In this document: piece by piece, positions 22,870-36,333 of the stretch
How the letters are laid out: the number at the start of each line of letters is the position of its first letter
Numbering within the stretch: position 1 is the first letter of the stretch
Origin: Polytrichum commune
Lineage: Eukaryota > Streptophyta > Polytrichopsida > Polytrichales > Polytrichaceae
Direction: 5' to 3'
NCBI GenBank assembly: GCA_950295325.1
Contig: OX485807.1
Span: forward strand, 25,825,666-25,889,665
Length of the DNA stretch: 64,000 bases
Program-made: the position numbers and the translations under genes
Notes under the pieces: generated by a model
The model's database searches: none
Told to the model about the DNA's origin: nothing
Seen by the model: only the letters and a program-made list of their open reading frames with translations

Positions 22870-23295
22870 CACGGGGAGGTCACTTCATTGCCAAGTTGAC
22901 ACCACGTGCGGACAAAGTTTGCTACCCCTATATTACATGCCATATATAATTTTAAAATTTATGATATTTTTTCTACATATACATAACCATTGATAGTATC
23001 TTTTGTATATTTTTTTGAAATTTTTAGTCATCTTTATTCTTTTAGTAATTTTTTTGGTTCAATTCAGTGTCATTCTAGTTAGAAACGGTATATTTTATGA
23101 AAAAACCAAATCATCAAATTTAGTTACCACTTTTAACTATGTCATAGATACTGTGTATATCTTACTCATGAAAAAAAATTGATAAAATTTTGACCCATTT
23201 TGGTGGTGCAACTTACCAAAATAAGATTTTTTTTGGTCGCACGTGGTGTTCAACTTGACAATGGAGTGACCCCCCCCCCCCCCCCCCCCCGCGTG
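22870..23295. mobile_element. hAT-like MITE, copy 2 (inverted), with 8-bp target duplication
   Basis: It starts CACGGGGAGGTCACTTC and ends in ...GGAGTGACC, a long C run and GCGTG. The 8-bp duplicate TTTTCACA occurs at 22862-22869 and 23296-23303. The interior is the reverse complement of the family copy at 279-690. A run of about 20 C residues (23271-23290) has expanded inside the right terminal repeat. Confidence 0.9.
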
Positions 23296-23303
23296 TTTTC
23301 ACA

Positions 23304-26300
23304 TAAAAGACACATTTTGAAATTGCAATTGGGTTTCGGCCCATAATTCCAATTTCGTGCATCCTTACAAACATCAAACTCTCACTTAGTGAGGAGAACC
23401 ATCGGATCATGGCAGTTTGAGGGACAAGATTGAGGGAATTGAAGGGAACACTAAGCGATGTAGATAGTGCGTCACATTGATAAGAGTCCTAACCCTAACC
23501 TTAACCCCCAAATGATTTTTGGAACCTGAATTGAGACTCTCAAACATATGGTATTTTGAAATTGCACAATCATGTGAATTTATAGATTCTAACGTGATGG
23601 TTTACTATATAGTGATAGTTTTTTTTGGTCTTCCAATGTTTATTTTATTTTATTATTGACATTTCAATACAAAATAACTTGAAAAGAATTTGATGAAGAT
23701 TTCATATCATCCAATATAAAGGTTGAGAGAATACACAATGAGTATGAACATGGTAAAAGCTTTAAGGGCTTAATCTCACTGATGTATCTACCTATGTAAC
23801 AAATCCTCGGTAGCCCCCACCCGGCAGGTCGGAATGATTAAAAAGAATGAAAAAATAAATAAAGGGTCCAAATGTTTAAACTACATACATTAAATACTCA
23901 TTCAAGGCTCAAAAAATAGGTGTGTCTCATACTAGTATCAAGTTAGTCTATCCTACCTTGGAACCTTCACTAGGACCAAGTAGAGGACCTTATCATTGGA
24001 TATTGATAGGCAATAGGGACCACATTCTATTGTATCCATGATGTGTTCTAGATACGACATGAAGGTCAAGTGGACCTACCATCATGCAAGATTATCACAC
24101 CAAACCTCACTACTAGTGTGGCTCGCGATAATTGCGACTTCATAAGTCTTTGATACATTCTTGAATAACATACGAACAAGCACAATCATGCTCTTTGAGT
24201 AAAAAATAGAATCCATCAATTGAATCTAAAAATTAAAATCAAATACTAACATAACGTCAAAACTAGAAATGCATTCATACTAAAAATATTTTAGTGCTAA
24301 AGTATTCACTTTCTCTCACCACACTCATTGCTAATGACTTACTTAGAAGTGACACTTCAGGTTAGATATCAACATATCATGAGCAGTATCAAATGAGTGT
24401 ACAAAAGGGTATCCAATGAAGATTCTCCCTTACATGCATATGGGAGACAGTTAAAAGATATACATGTATGAGAATTTGATGATCTTAATAATATTGTTTC
24501 ATCTAGTTTCATAGAATTTCATAAGGTAGTTTTATGAGGAGAGGTAAGTATACGAACAAATCAAGAAATAAATTCTTAGTAAAAAATACGTCTTTTACTA
24601 GACCATTGCAATTGAGCCCCAAATAGAGTTCATGGTTTTAGAACAATGTCTTTTGATCCAAAAAACATAGTTCAAAGTAGTGTCTTATGATGAATATTCA
24701 AAGGCCGATGATATATGAGGACATTATCTTGTCTTAAAATTAATAGTATAATTATGTATCAAGCGCTTCCTAGTATATATATTGCTATTAATTCACCTCT
24801 TATGCATTGACATCGGCACATTATGTGCCAATGTTGTAGAATGCCTTGATAAGCGGAAGGAATCTCAATTCCTTAATATTATGTTTTTTAATTTTCACAC
24901 GACCTGGTGGGCATGCCAATCTTTTGAGGATCCTCAATTGTGCACTCTAGACGGGTTTTGGACCCAACTGGTGAAAGTGCACACAAAAGCATAATGCATG
25001 TCAAATGAGAGCATATGAGAACACTTAACCCCTCAACAATGAACAAGAAATATGCAGTCTACGTGCAGATACTGTAAGTAATATGTATAGATAGATCTCT
25101 AGTAGCTGACTTCACAAATATACAATGACATTGCCAAGATTCGAACATTTAGAGGCAAAGATCTTAGAATAAATCGAAGGAAGCTTGGGTCCACAATATG
25201 AAATCCTAAGCAACATAGTATTTAGTACGTGTATACACGGTATATATATTAACCTGCGTACATAGCTTAGCATGGGTTGCAACTTGTCATGAAACGTGCA
25301 AAAAAGGACACCCTAAAGGGTGCCATGTCATCATACGAAAGTGCACCATGTTCTCGAAGAATGAGCTTAATGTACAAGGACCTCAAAGTGAGTCTATTAA
25401 TTGCGAGAGCAATGAAGGGCCCGTAATTAAGTAGTTACCTACTGCACACGTGACACCGGTATTGATTGATAAGCTCTTTTTCTCAGATGTGGTGACACAA
25501 CCCATGTATTAAAAGGCTTGATTGGGTTGCTTCTAAGGTATGTGGGTGTGATTCAATTACTTTTCTTCATTAGATGTAATCTATATTTGATTGGTGTGTG
25601 GTTCAGTGAGGATCACAAAACAAACATCATAAAGAGATATTTTCAAAAGAAATTGAACTACATCTTCAAAAATTTATTAGATACGTTTTCAAATTTGATT
25701 AATTACTCCAAACTGAACAATGAATCGTGATCACAATTGGGAGGACCTATCATGTGTTCACTTGAGAAATCAACAAACATATATTACTTCCAATTATCAT
25801 AACTAAACAAGGAGAGGTCCGATTTTCAATCCGAATTTTCCCAACACTTCATTGTAAATTTGTTAGTGCAGCACAAGCTCTGTTATGTAATCTGATTGGT
25901 AGAAGTTGGAGTGCATGATGAATAACACCACAAATCCTGCTTTCACCGATCCTACTTAGCAAAACACTTAGAGAGGAGTAGTAGGTGTAGTATATACTGA
26001 TGGCATGATGGGCTCGCGTGTAAGCATTTTATTTTTCCTGGCCTCCTGGCATTGTTGTTTGCCACTTTGGGAATGATTCGAACCATGCAGATAATTTTAG
26101 CAAGCCCATCCCTCCATGCAGTAAACTTAAGTGAAAGCCAGGAGGCCAGCCTCAGGGCACTCGAAGCTCCTGGCAATCCGGGTACACACCTAACTTCTAA
26201 GTTCTTACATGTCCACTCGAGTGGTTTCTCAGCCTGCAAACCTCATCAAAATGTCTAGAAACTGATCATGAAAACTTCCACAGCAGGCTATCAGCTTGAC

Positions 26301-29300
26301 TCTAAGCTCCACTACTTAAGCCCAGTTTGACTATGAGTTGGTTCAGCGAGTCTTGTTGGCGGCACGTGACTCAGGCATTCTTGAAGCCACAGTATACTAT
26401 CATTCCATCCATCTCTATCTCCTTGACCTATTTGGAACTGTCAGTTGACGTTGATGTGAAGTGGTGGATTAAAATTGATTAAGACATAGGTACACTTTCG
26501 CAATAAAGTTAAAATACAGAAGTACACAGACTGAGAGTCTTATCATGAAGTATAAGATTTTACTAAAGAGTATTTGCTCGACTAGCTGTACCAATAATTA
26601 TGATGTTTTGTGTTAAAATAATATAGTACTTTATGCAGACTTCGCAAACTACATCAACAGCTGACAGGTAGATAATGAAAAGTTGCAGATAATTAACAAC
26701 TGATAATTTGCTTGCTCAATCATATGATGGGGAACTAGGGGTGGCTTTGGAACGAGTCTCCAAATCTACCTAGCTGCAGTGTCTCGCCTCTTAATGGACT
26801 GAAGTGATATATCATGTGGTTACAAATAAATATTAAGTGCATTTGAACTTGCCTGGTTATTATGTTTTGCCTATTGAACTTTTGGATTGAAACGCTCGAA
26901 CAAGCTGTACGTAGTCTCCTGTAATCAAGTTCTGTCTTCCTGGTGAAGCATGATCAAGATTTCAAGATTGTTGTCATCCAGTTCCAAGTCTAAACTGAAT
27001 CTAAACCTTTAAGATTTAATCCTAGCTGCACATCACCTGAGACTGATGAATGTGGGTTATTCAATCTCAATATAGAGCTCAACGCCTACTAAATCTGCTT
27101 TATGAGCTTTCCCAACAAGTACTTTTACAATATGATATTGTTGACTAGTTTCACCAGTTCAAAGGCTTCCAAGTCTCGGCTTCCTGAGTGGAAAGTTAAA
27201 TATTTGGGTTGTTTCACAATGAGAATGAACAATGTGGGTGACCCTTTTGTCAGATAAGTTAAATCGAGCAATTCGGGTCACTGGGCTTCTAAATTCACAT
27301 TTTTGCAATGCCGTAATTCAAGTACATGGAATATTTTAGCTCCTAGACTTCTGGGACGGCAGTAATAAATACCTTTTCACATCATCTCCTCCAGCTCTTG
27401 AAGTTCCTGCCACATTGCTTGCTTTTGCTTCTCCCTAGTAAACCAATAACCTTAAGTAGTATTATAATATACAGAGCTGGGAAACTGGACTTGAAAGCAG
27501 ATTTACTTGTCTTCAATAAAACAGGTCAGACCTGACACAAGGTGATCTCGTGTCTGGGGGCCAGAAACTCGATGATGAAGGTACAGGTAAACACTGAATA
27601 GTACAGAAGTGCTTTGGGAAAGTCGCGGATTCAAAGGGTTGGGAGGCGCCACAATGTCAAAACTTTTGTAAGCTAACTGTCCTCCTTGACTGGCGTGAGC
27701 TTGATTGAGGACCTCTTGAATTCACGTGTCCAATTGAGCTTGTTGTGGAGTCCAACGGTCCACGTTCAGCAGCCATTAACTATACCAGCTTAACTTAATT
27801 AACACCAACAAAAGTAGTAACCAATACATTTGTGTGGTTGAAAATAACAATAAGAGTACCTGCAGGTACAATTAAGTAGCTGTAGATCAGCAGAAGCTAG
27901 ACTGTGCAGATTGATAATGACTGTGTGATCAGCTTCGTCCAGTTTAGCAAGCCGGGGAGTTTAAAGTTGTGTTGTTGAGATAATTAGGACTTCTTCTTAA
28001 ACCAAATATATATAAATTGGTGTGTAATACCCATATAAGCGCAGGCTTGATGCAGGTGGGTGCAGACATAATATGGCTATAGGAGTCAAGATTTCCAGTT
28101 GACTCTGCACACATGCTAATTGTGACCATTGTCTTGGAAGGCCGAATGCACTCATGGGCAGTGGCCGGCACAAGATAAGTGTCCAGGTCTCGTATTGTGT
28201 GCATGAGACACTCTTATAACTTCTGAATATTGGACATGAAGAATTCCGTCCTGATCAGCCTGTCATTTAAATCCTGTTGCATTTTTGTTGATGAATGAAA
28301 TAAAACGCATTTAATTATGTCTCAAACACTTGAGAGAAAGACAGATGCGCACCCTGAAGGGGGCCTAAAGATTGTGCAGGCAACAGAGCATCTGTCATAA
28401 CAAGTAAAACATCTACAAAAGAAGCTGGTGATCAGCAAGAGAATTTTTGTTTTGATTTTATTGTCATTCACTCAGTTGTCTTTCAAGGCATTATATTAAA
28501 GGCAGCCACAAATTATGGATCGGTCATTGTTTGTAGAAGCTCAATTTGATGCCAGGTGGGGCACTCTTTGAAAAGCACCCTAAGACAAGACTCAAGGGAG
28601 GTAGGTTGGATACTCACTCCCTTGAATGACTTGAAGATGGACACTAGTTCATATTCAGATTATAATGTTTTCGGTGGATTTCCTCAACAAAGCATCAAGA
28701 GCAATTTCTTATAGGTTATTCCCAGTATGTACAGTAACCAGTTCTTTCTGACTGCACCATATACAGGCTATAGATCACCTCTCAATCTATGGCCTCAGCT
28801 CATAGGTTCCAGTTTGTGCCTCGATTTAAGTTTTGGATCTGACCGGTGTTTAGCATCTTTAAACATTCGTACGATGCATGGGATAGCCTTTTAAAACGGC
28901 GCATAAATCTGGTATGACAGAGTGACACACTTAAATGGTTTCTAAAAAGTATTCATGTCAACTACTTGGTCAAAAAGCTGCAGCACAAGAGTAAGAAGAT
29001 CATCACCACCGCCCAGGACACAAATTCAACTTCTTTTGGAGTAAGCGCCCGACCCCTCCCCCCGCCCACCTCCCTTATAATTGCCATTTCCACTCTGCAA
29101 GATCCAAAACACGATGCCCCACAAATTGGCTATTAAAGTGCACCCATCAAGTCCAAGGTGATCCATAAGTTTTAAGCCTACATTCTGACTAATTGGAGCT
29201 GGAAAGCGTCTCCTCCTGCCCTCGCAAATGCTTTAATTTTTGCATGGCCAAGCCAACCTTCTAGCAGCTTCTTCCACTCACTTAATTTTTTCACATGCAT

Positions 29301-31600
29301 CTGTGAACTAGCGCATTTGTCACGCGACTTCCAGGACTGGTTGCTCCAGTACCCAAAACACCATCTAAATTGCTGAGCTCATTCCATAAAAGAGTCTTTC
29401 TGGACCACGTGACGTGTGCAGCATCGATTGATACCACCCTCTACAGTGGCTTCAGACAGCCTCCAATTTTGCTGAATGTCTCGAAGGTTACAAATACGGA
29501 TCAGCCAATGTGAGCCATAATTTAATTCTGAGAGTAGATATAATTAATTACACATCAGACTTGCCTTAGACTCCTACTTACCACAAGCTTCTTGATTGCT
29601 CCAGCTGGATATGTCCTTCAATTTCTTGTCCATACATCTGCACAGATGTACATGCAATTGTCGGAGCCTCCTTACCTTCTGATCAGAGGAAGACTCGGAA
29701 TTTCAGGGTTAACACACGTTTTATTCCCAAAGAGTCATGGGAAACTGAAGTATTTGCTCAATTTCAGGCTTTGGGAGATCCAACCTCCGAACATTCCATT
29801 CAGCTTCTGAAATCTCCAGGAGGAGAGTAGAGTTCTCAAATTCAGGTTTGATCGATTCTGAAGTCCACATTATTAGAATAAGAACATGATGTCACTTTGA
29901 AAGACTCATGTTCCCCTAGGGTGCTATGTGGTTCAAATACTTTAAGTGCTAAAAGCTATTATCCATTGTCCATGTTGGATTGAGCATTGTCTTGACCAAT
30001 GTGGTATAGGACACGTTTCAATTTTCTTCAAAATACCATTGGTTTGTGTCGCACCATACAGCAGCACCCTACAATATGTATCCTCTTTTCAGAAATCATC
30101 AAATGCCGATTGGAGGCAAACAAGCTAGTGATCTGTGTCTTGCTAAAAGAATTTTATCTACATTGATGGAGAAGCTGGTCATGATTTGTACACAAATTAT
30201 GTGACTCCACTCCTCAAAACAAAACAATACAAAAACCAACACTGAGCAGTCCGACGTGAACTCCACTCAAAATAAATTGCTGTCTTTCAGAGGAAACAAT
30301 AACTTGACCTTCTTTGAGTACTGAAATTTTATAGACCATCTAATTAAACTGCATCCACCAGACTGATTCAAGAAAAAGATTAAAGCACCTAGTTTTCTAT
30401 CTGCCAGCTGCGCCTGCATGCGGTGGCCGCATTTTTTGTTTATGATTCTACCACACACAAACATGGTGTTGAGGGTGGCGTTGGACATAAGTGGTTGTGG
30501 TGGATAAGCTTTGTACGAGTGTCACATTTACCTGACATTTTGGTGAAATTGTCAAAGACAGGAGGTCCAAGGGTGGGCTGTGCTTTTCCAAAATGTGCCT
30601 CCCAAGCTTGAGGGACTCAACCATTGTCTCCACGAAGGTTTCCTACTTCGACAACATGGTGTTGCTCAATGTTTTCTGGTCTGCAACCAAATTCAATTTG
30701 TCTAGATACTGGTCGCCTCATTTGACGAGTACTCCTTGTACATAGATCTACATAGATCTACCAGCCTTTGATGAAGTGCTAATCAATCAAATAATCTTAT
30801 TCCATTGTTAAATTAGCATTTTGTCTGTATTTAAGTGTAATGAGAGATGAGGTAAGATAAGTTAGATAAACGACATACACCTGTGCGCTCACCAAAATTC
30901 CAACTGCAATCAGGCCAGGCCTTCAGACGTTGATGATATAAGTTAGGCGAGACCAACATTGGGAATAGAGCACCGAACATTCTCAACTTCTCCACTAAAT
31001 GTCAGAGAATTTTATATGCATAATATATATCAGATATAATGCATCAGATCAAGCAGCTTCAATCATGAACAGTAGTGTGAAATGAGCCGCAATATGTTAA
31101 CATTGGGAGGCATGTCCCTTTTTAGTCAATCAAGTGCATAAGGTGGACCAATTTTCATGACCAAATAATTCAACGCAACAGACAAGCATACATATAATGG
31201 ATGTAGTGATCACAGATTAGTACATATTTTGCAAGGTTTTGAATATAAATTTTGCTGAATGTCATTCCCATATATTATTGACAAGATTTGGAATGTCATT
31301 TTCCTGAGGGGAGATTGGGCTGCATCTGTTGCTATGATCTCTTAGGAAGAATTAGCTACTCTACAATGGAAATCGTCCTTGGAATTGGATTGCGAGCATC
31401 TTCAGAGTTATCAATGAACAAAATGAATCAGTAAATTCATCCCATTGTGTGGCAACATCCAGTTTTGTAAATTTTGGGGATGTATATTTCATAAACCAAT
31501 TTGATGCAAGGTAGGCGTGCCTAAATCAAACACAACAATGATCTGAACCTCTGTATTCGAGTGGTATGTGATCAGGTGTGGATCTGAGAACTGACACCAA
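23304..31600. other. Long gene-poor stretch
   Basis: I read this on both strands and find no frame with convincing protein character. From about 25.9 to 30.7 kb the sequence is less repetitive and slightly richer in GC, so it may be low-copy DNA or introns of a gene whose exons I cannot recognise. The only structure noted is a 12-bp inverted repeat (26039-26050 and 26137-26148, TGGCCTCCTGGC) with an 86-bp loop. Confidence 0.35.
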
Positions 31601-31619
31601 AGAGACATGCGTCTAAAAG

Positions 31620-31850
31620 AGATTGGGCTATGTGCTCAAAATATGCTAACCATTCTTGGTTTGATAGTCAATATGATTGGTAACATGATATGACCATTTA
31701 ATGAACACAAGAATATTCACTTTGACAATGAATAAAATATTCATATTAGGTCCGAAATCTATGAGGCGAATGACCATGGGCACAATTTGGATTTGCTAAT
31801 CATTTTGCATTAATTGCGTGTTTTATATTCTACAAGAAGTGAGTGCAGAG
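31620..31850. repeat. Dispersed repeat, copy B
   Basis: Second copy of the diverged repeat at 16625-17065, in the same orientation and sharing the same ordered blocks. Confidence 0.5.
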
Positions 31851-31936
31851 ATAAAAGTTACAATCTAAGGCACATCTACCTCACTTGAAAGTGGGACAAC
31901 TCACTTTAATGTAACAATTTGCTATAGCCTTGCTTA

Positions 31937-32359
31937 GGGGTGGTTTACACCATGGACCATGAAGTTGTCCCAAGGCGCTGTAAAATTTGTGATTGGTTGT
32001 TGAACTCGTCATGCAACCACTTTGGTTTACACCAAGGAAAAACTGTCAGAGTGACCATGGAGTTCAAGGTCCCCAAAGGACATATTTCAAGGCCTACATT
32101 ATCCACTAACATGGGGAAGAGAAGACGAAGACAAGAGAAGACAAGAGAATGGTCAAACTGGAAAAAAATTCAGCATTGCCCTTTTTGGGCATATATTAAA
32201 AAAATCAGCAAATTCACTTTTTGGTGCATGGTCAATCCTCTTGGTCCACATTCAGTTTACACCTAGTGAGGGGCCCAAAGGCTTTTTTAATTGATTTTTT
32301 AAAAGAAATCGGGCATCTTCCATGGTCCGACTTCATGGTCCATGGTGTAAACCGGCCCG
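31937..32359. mobile_element. TIR element (~423 bp), possible PIF/Harbinger- or Tc1/mariner-type MITE
   Basis: GGGGTGGTTTACACCATGGA at 31937 is mirrored by the right end, TCCATGGTGTAAACC then GGCCCG. The inverted match is about 28 bp with one indel or mismatch near the tip. Both sides are bordered by TA (31935-31936 and 32360-32361). The G-rich tip and TA/TTA flank suit PIF/Harbinger or Tc1/mariner relatives. The open frame inside on the plus strand includes the TIR and is probably not a gene. Confidence 0.7.
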
Positions 32360-33117
32360 TAGTGAAGTTGAAAAACACCATACAGCTTTCGTATTAGTCT
32401 TTAAAGAGCATTGGAATGTAATTTGCACATGAGATTCTATAGTATCCGCACCCAGGTGTGGTAATGACATGTGGCAAATTTCTTTAGAATATGAACTATA
32501 TTAATATGCTGACTATTGTAGCAATATGAGGTATATGAAACTTGCATATGCATTGAGAGAGGTCAGTTTCTGCTCCTAAAATTTATTACCTTCAGTAGAA
32601 TCATGCTAACTTGGAGTCTTGAGTACTCATCTAATTCTTTGTAAACTAAAAAGTCCATGAAAAACCCTAACCCATGAAAAAGATGATGTGGCACAATAAA
32701 AACACATTTTGATTTTATTACAAAGTGCTGAACGTGCCATGATACTACAATATATATGGACTTTTTCCAATGCATGTATCCCAAGGCAACCTAGTGTTGG
32801 GGGTTTTTTTTTCTTCTAAATTAATGAAAATCTATTGATTTTGTATCTAATGTGTTATTACATCACGTTCTTGAAATCAATAATATCATGTGGTAAAATT
32901 GTTCATGTTTAAGTGTAAGTAAGAAATTAAACCCATTTGTATTAATAATATGAATGTTTTAAGATTTCCCCTTCAATTTGGTCTAAGGTTTGGATTGCCC
33001 ACCCTAAACCATCACAAATATGAGTTATTAATAGGGTTCTTGGTCTAAACATCCGCTTCAAAGTGTTCGCATCTTACAACTTTCTCCAATATGTGTTCCA
33101 TTTATCCTTGTTCTTAT

Positions 33118-34200
33118 TTATGTGAATGCCTCAAAATGCCCAAAAAGTCTCAATTTAACGAATATAGTGTTACTATATCCATTGTGCGTGATGGCATTCC
33201 AATCGCATGTCTCCAATATGTGTTCAGGCCGCATCTTCTCTCCAATTTTTTGCATGTACTGATTTGCAAGTCGCACACCCTGCTTACTCAACTTTGGTTC
33301 ATTCAAAATTGTTTCCACCTCTTTTTGTGACAATATGCTCGCAAAAACTCTACCGCTCTGAACTTGCGATGCCTCATCTCCATGTAACCACCCAGATTGT
33401 CCTTCCACAATATTCCTCTCCTATATAATTCTAACAGTCTCCGGTCCTACAAGCGTGCGAGTGAGTCGCTTCAAAGCCTTGGCGTGACCTCCAGTTTGTG
33501 ACAAGGTTGAAAGATCTCTCCGCTTTCTAACTTGACTTCGATATCCAAGAGGGGTTTTCTGCAATCTAGAGGGTTTTTTGTCAACCATTTTCTTCAGTGA
33601 GGCTTTGGTTCTCGCAAGCTCTCCCCAAATTGACTGCAATGCTCCTGAATGAGCTTGTACAAGACTATCAACATGAGTTTTGTGACTCAACTGCTCTTGA
33701 CTCAATAGGCTTTGCAAGTTGTGCAGTTGATCATTGCTCATACTCCTAAAATCTTCCAGGCATGCAATTTGTTTCTCTAATCGCGGAATCTCATGCAACT
33801 GCATCTCTTGACTATCAACTTGACATCGTAAATTTGAAACACAGTCTTTTAGATGCAAAATTTCGATGACATATTGTTGGATTTGAAGACTATTATTGCA
33901 ATTAGCTTCAAGACTCTTCACATAGCCAAGCAAACCATCTTCACCCTCTCCCAAGAACTCTAACAAGTCTTTCAAACAATTCAGTCTAGGATGCTTTCAT
34001 GTTGCTGGATTTCGTGGATACAAGGATCCATCAAGCCATAAGTCTAGATTCTTATGACCAGCCTCTCTCCTATGTGGAAAAGTTGATTTCGATGTTTGTT
34101 CATGTAGGAATTTTCCTCTCTGAATGACAGGAGCATACTTGAAATCAAGAGTAGCTTGAGCTTTATAAGAAGGCAAGTTTGTCACCTCTTTGAATGCCAT
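33118..34200 (-). pseudogene. Coiled-coil protein, single frame with two internal stops
   Basis: From ATG at 34200 (MAFKEVTNLPSYKAQ) one frame runs to the stop at 33118, about 360 codons. It is interrupted only by TGA near 33997 and TAG at 33421-33423. The N-terminal 65 residues are globular. The middle is Leu/Gln/Glu-rich with heptad-like spacing (HLKDCVSNLRCQVDSQEMQL, then EKQIACLEDFRSMSNDQLHN), a predicted coiled coil. A basic segment follows (RSQVRKRRDL). The last part (KLSKQGVRLANQYMQKIGEK, ETCDWNAITHNGYSNTIFVK) looks folded. There are no frameshifts in 1.1 kb. I do not recognise the family; a retroelement gag-like or captured plant gene is possible. No visible introns, which favours a transposon or retrocopy. 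Confidence 0.5.
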
Positions 34201-34219
34201 GACATAGAACAACCGCAAC

Positions 34220-35960
34220 GCAATTTCAAATCAAGCACATGCACAAATGCAAACTCAAGAACTCAAAAACTTCACAAATTTCAAGCCAAGAATGATCAAG
34301 GGCAGATTCAAAATTCAAATGCAAAACTGGCACAATCAAGACTATACAAAATGGCGCCGAAGAACTCCATCGTGAACTCCACATTGGATTCCACGTGGAC
34401 TCCATAACTAATCATGATCACCCTGCCCAGAGCTAAAAAAATACATGCACCATAGATTATCTTTTAGCCTCATGTTGCCCACTGCCCCAAAGACAGGTAA
34501 TGATTGTTGTGGTAAGCTTTGGTTGTTCTAACTAGTAACTTCAAAATAATGAAGCGAGGCAGCCTCTTGAGGGGTCCGGTTTTCTTGTAAGGCTAGTGTA
34601 TGTACGAAGGAGGAGAATAGGCATAAAATAAGTCCAAAATTCCAAAGTGTAAGTCGTACATGATAAAAACAAGGTTCATGAGTAGTTGTCAATTTATATG
34701 TAAGCTTTCTAAAAAGTGAGTTCAATGCCCAATCTTGAGAAGTATGTGCGCAAATTTGAATGCAAGTTATGTCTGGATTATTGGATAGAGTAAAATCCCA
34801 TATCAAAATGTCTGGAGACATTGAGAAATTGGATTGACCTGACAATAAGTTTAAAAGGCCATGGTTTGTTTATAAGTACACACTGTAAATCTCATGAAAT
34901 TCTAGGAGGAAATTTTAATTGAAAGAAATATTGTCGTTGTAATATCCTAGGATACAGGAATGTCCTAATAGAAAATCTAGGAAGATGATAAGATTGAAAG
35001 CTTGTGAGGACTATAGTTTCATTAGTGTAAATTATACCTAGTTAGATTTCTGTCTTTTGGCAAACGACAAAAGGTCAACAGTCAAGGCCATTGACTGCAA
35101 ACGGTGCAAGCAAAATATGAAAAGGCAAGTAATTCGGAAGCCAAGTGTTGTGGTAAGTATATGTTGTTGATTAATTATGCTACAACAAATTCACAAGTTG
35201 AAGTAATAGCTTCAAATAATGTACAAATTGACACTTGGAAAAAATAATTAAAATTATTGAGACAAACCAAATAAAAATTTCGGTGTAATTGTTTGAGAGA
35301 ATGTGAATGTAAAATTGAACTCTCAAGAAAAAAAGATTAATTCAAGAAATTATATCTTGTTTGTTTAACCTTGTTGTGATTTGACTTGTTACTACAATTC
35401 ATGAATAATAGGGTTATTTTGGCCAAGTCCAAGTAAAATCTAATTATTTGAATAAAAAAATCATATTTAATCAAATGAGAATGAAAAGTTAACTAAATTT
35501 TAATTTTAAGTTACACTAAATTATATTAATTAATACAAGACTATTGACCAACATCAAAGTGCCCTTGGCTTTGATAAAGAGTCGGCTCTATTAGGCCATT
35601 CCCATTAGCCTTTCATTCAACCACCGTGTTTACAAACACAAGATCAGTATAATAATTCTATCTACTAATAATGTTCATCTAATGAAAACTCCAAGTAATT
35701 AATATATGATTAAGACAATAATACCAAACATCCCATTAGTACCGCCATTGTTAGAATACCTAAAAATACTAATTATATAACTTTCTTTATATTAATCACT
35801 CTAAAATCTACCATATTTTCAAGTATGTGGATTTTTTTAGTCTATAGTGACAATTCAAGGGCCTCGGGGGGCAGTGTGTTAAAAAATTAAGGATATAGGT
35901 GCGAACAACCACTATTTTATAGGGGGGTATTACTTTCAAATTTTTTTCACATGCTATCTA
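34220..35960. other. AT-rich, no gene seen
   Basis: Very AT-rich from about 35150. No supported feature until the LTR that begins at 35961. Confidence 0.45.
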
Positions 35961-36326
35961 TGAGCCCAAAATGGTGCCCACATGTGTTATTAACCCTTTG
36001 AAACCATTAGGAGTTACATTTTGATATTTTATGATTATTCTCAAAAATATAAAAAGAGTGAGGCTTGGTGTGAAGTTATGTTTAGGCCTTAGGCTTATGT
36101 GGTGTAGTTAATTAGAAGCTTAGCGGCATGAAGGAAGTTCTTTGGTTAGGTGAGTGTAGCATGTGGTAGACCAAGGGGAGCTCCTTGAGTTTAAATATTT
36201 GAATTGGGATCCATCTTGTTGGTTTAGGAGTTGAAGGCTTAGCGGATAGGATAAGAGCCTACGAAGTAGGAGAGGATCGAGGGGCTTATCTTGAGCTTTG
36301 AGGGGTGCTCACCCCTTCTCTTCCCC

Positions 36327-36333
36327 TATATAT
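36327..36333 (+). promoter_or_regulatory. Putative LTR TATA box
   Basis: CCCCTATATATTCC lies 366 bp into the LTR, followed by a C/T-rich tract. Its context and position are typical of a plant LTR promoter. Confidence 0.5.

Noticed and set aside
23476-23508. CCTAACCCTAACCTTAACCCC resembling telomeric DNA
   Set aside because: Only two to three imperfect units, not the plant CCCTAAA repeat in tandem; no interstitial telomere can be claimed.
26039-26148. 12-bp inverted repeat with an 86-bp loop as a possible miRNA precursor
   Set aside because: The stem is too short and the loop sequence does not extend the pairing.
31940-32266. 108-codon open frame
   Set aside because: It begins inside the terminal inverted repeat of the TIR element and lacks protein-like conservation.
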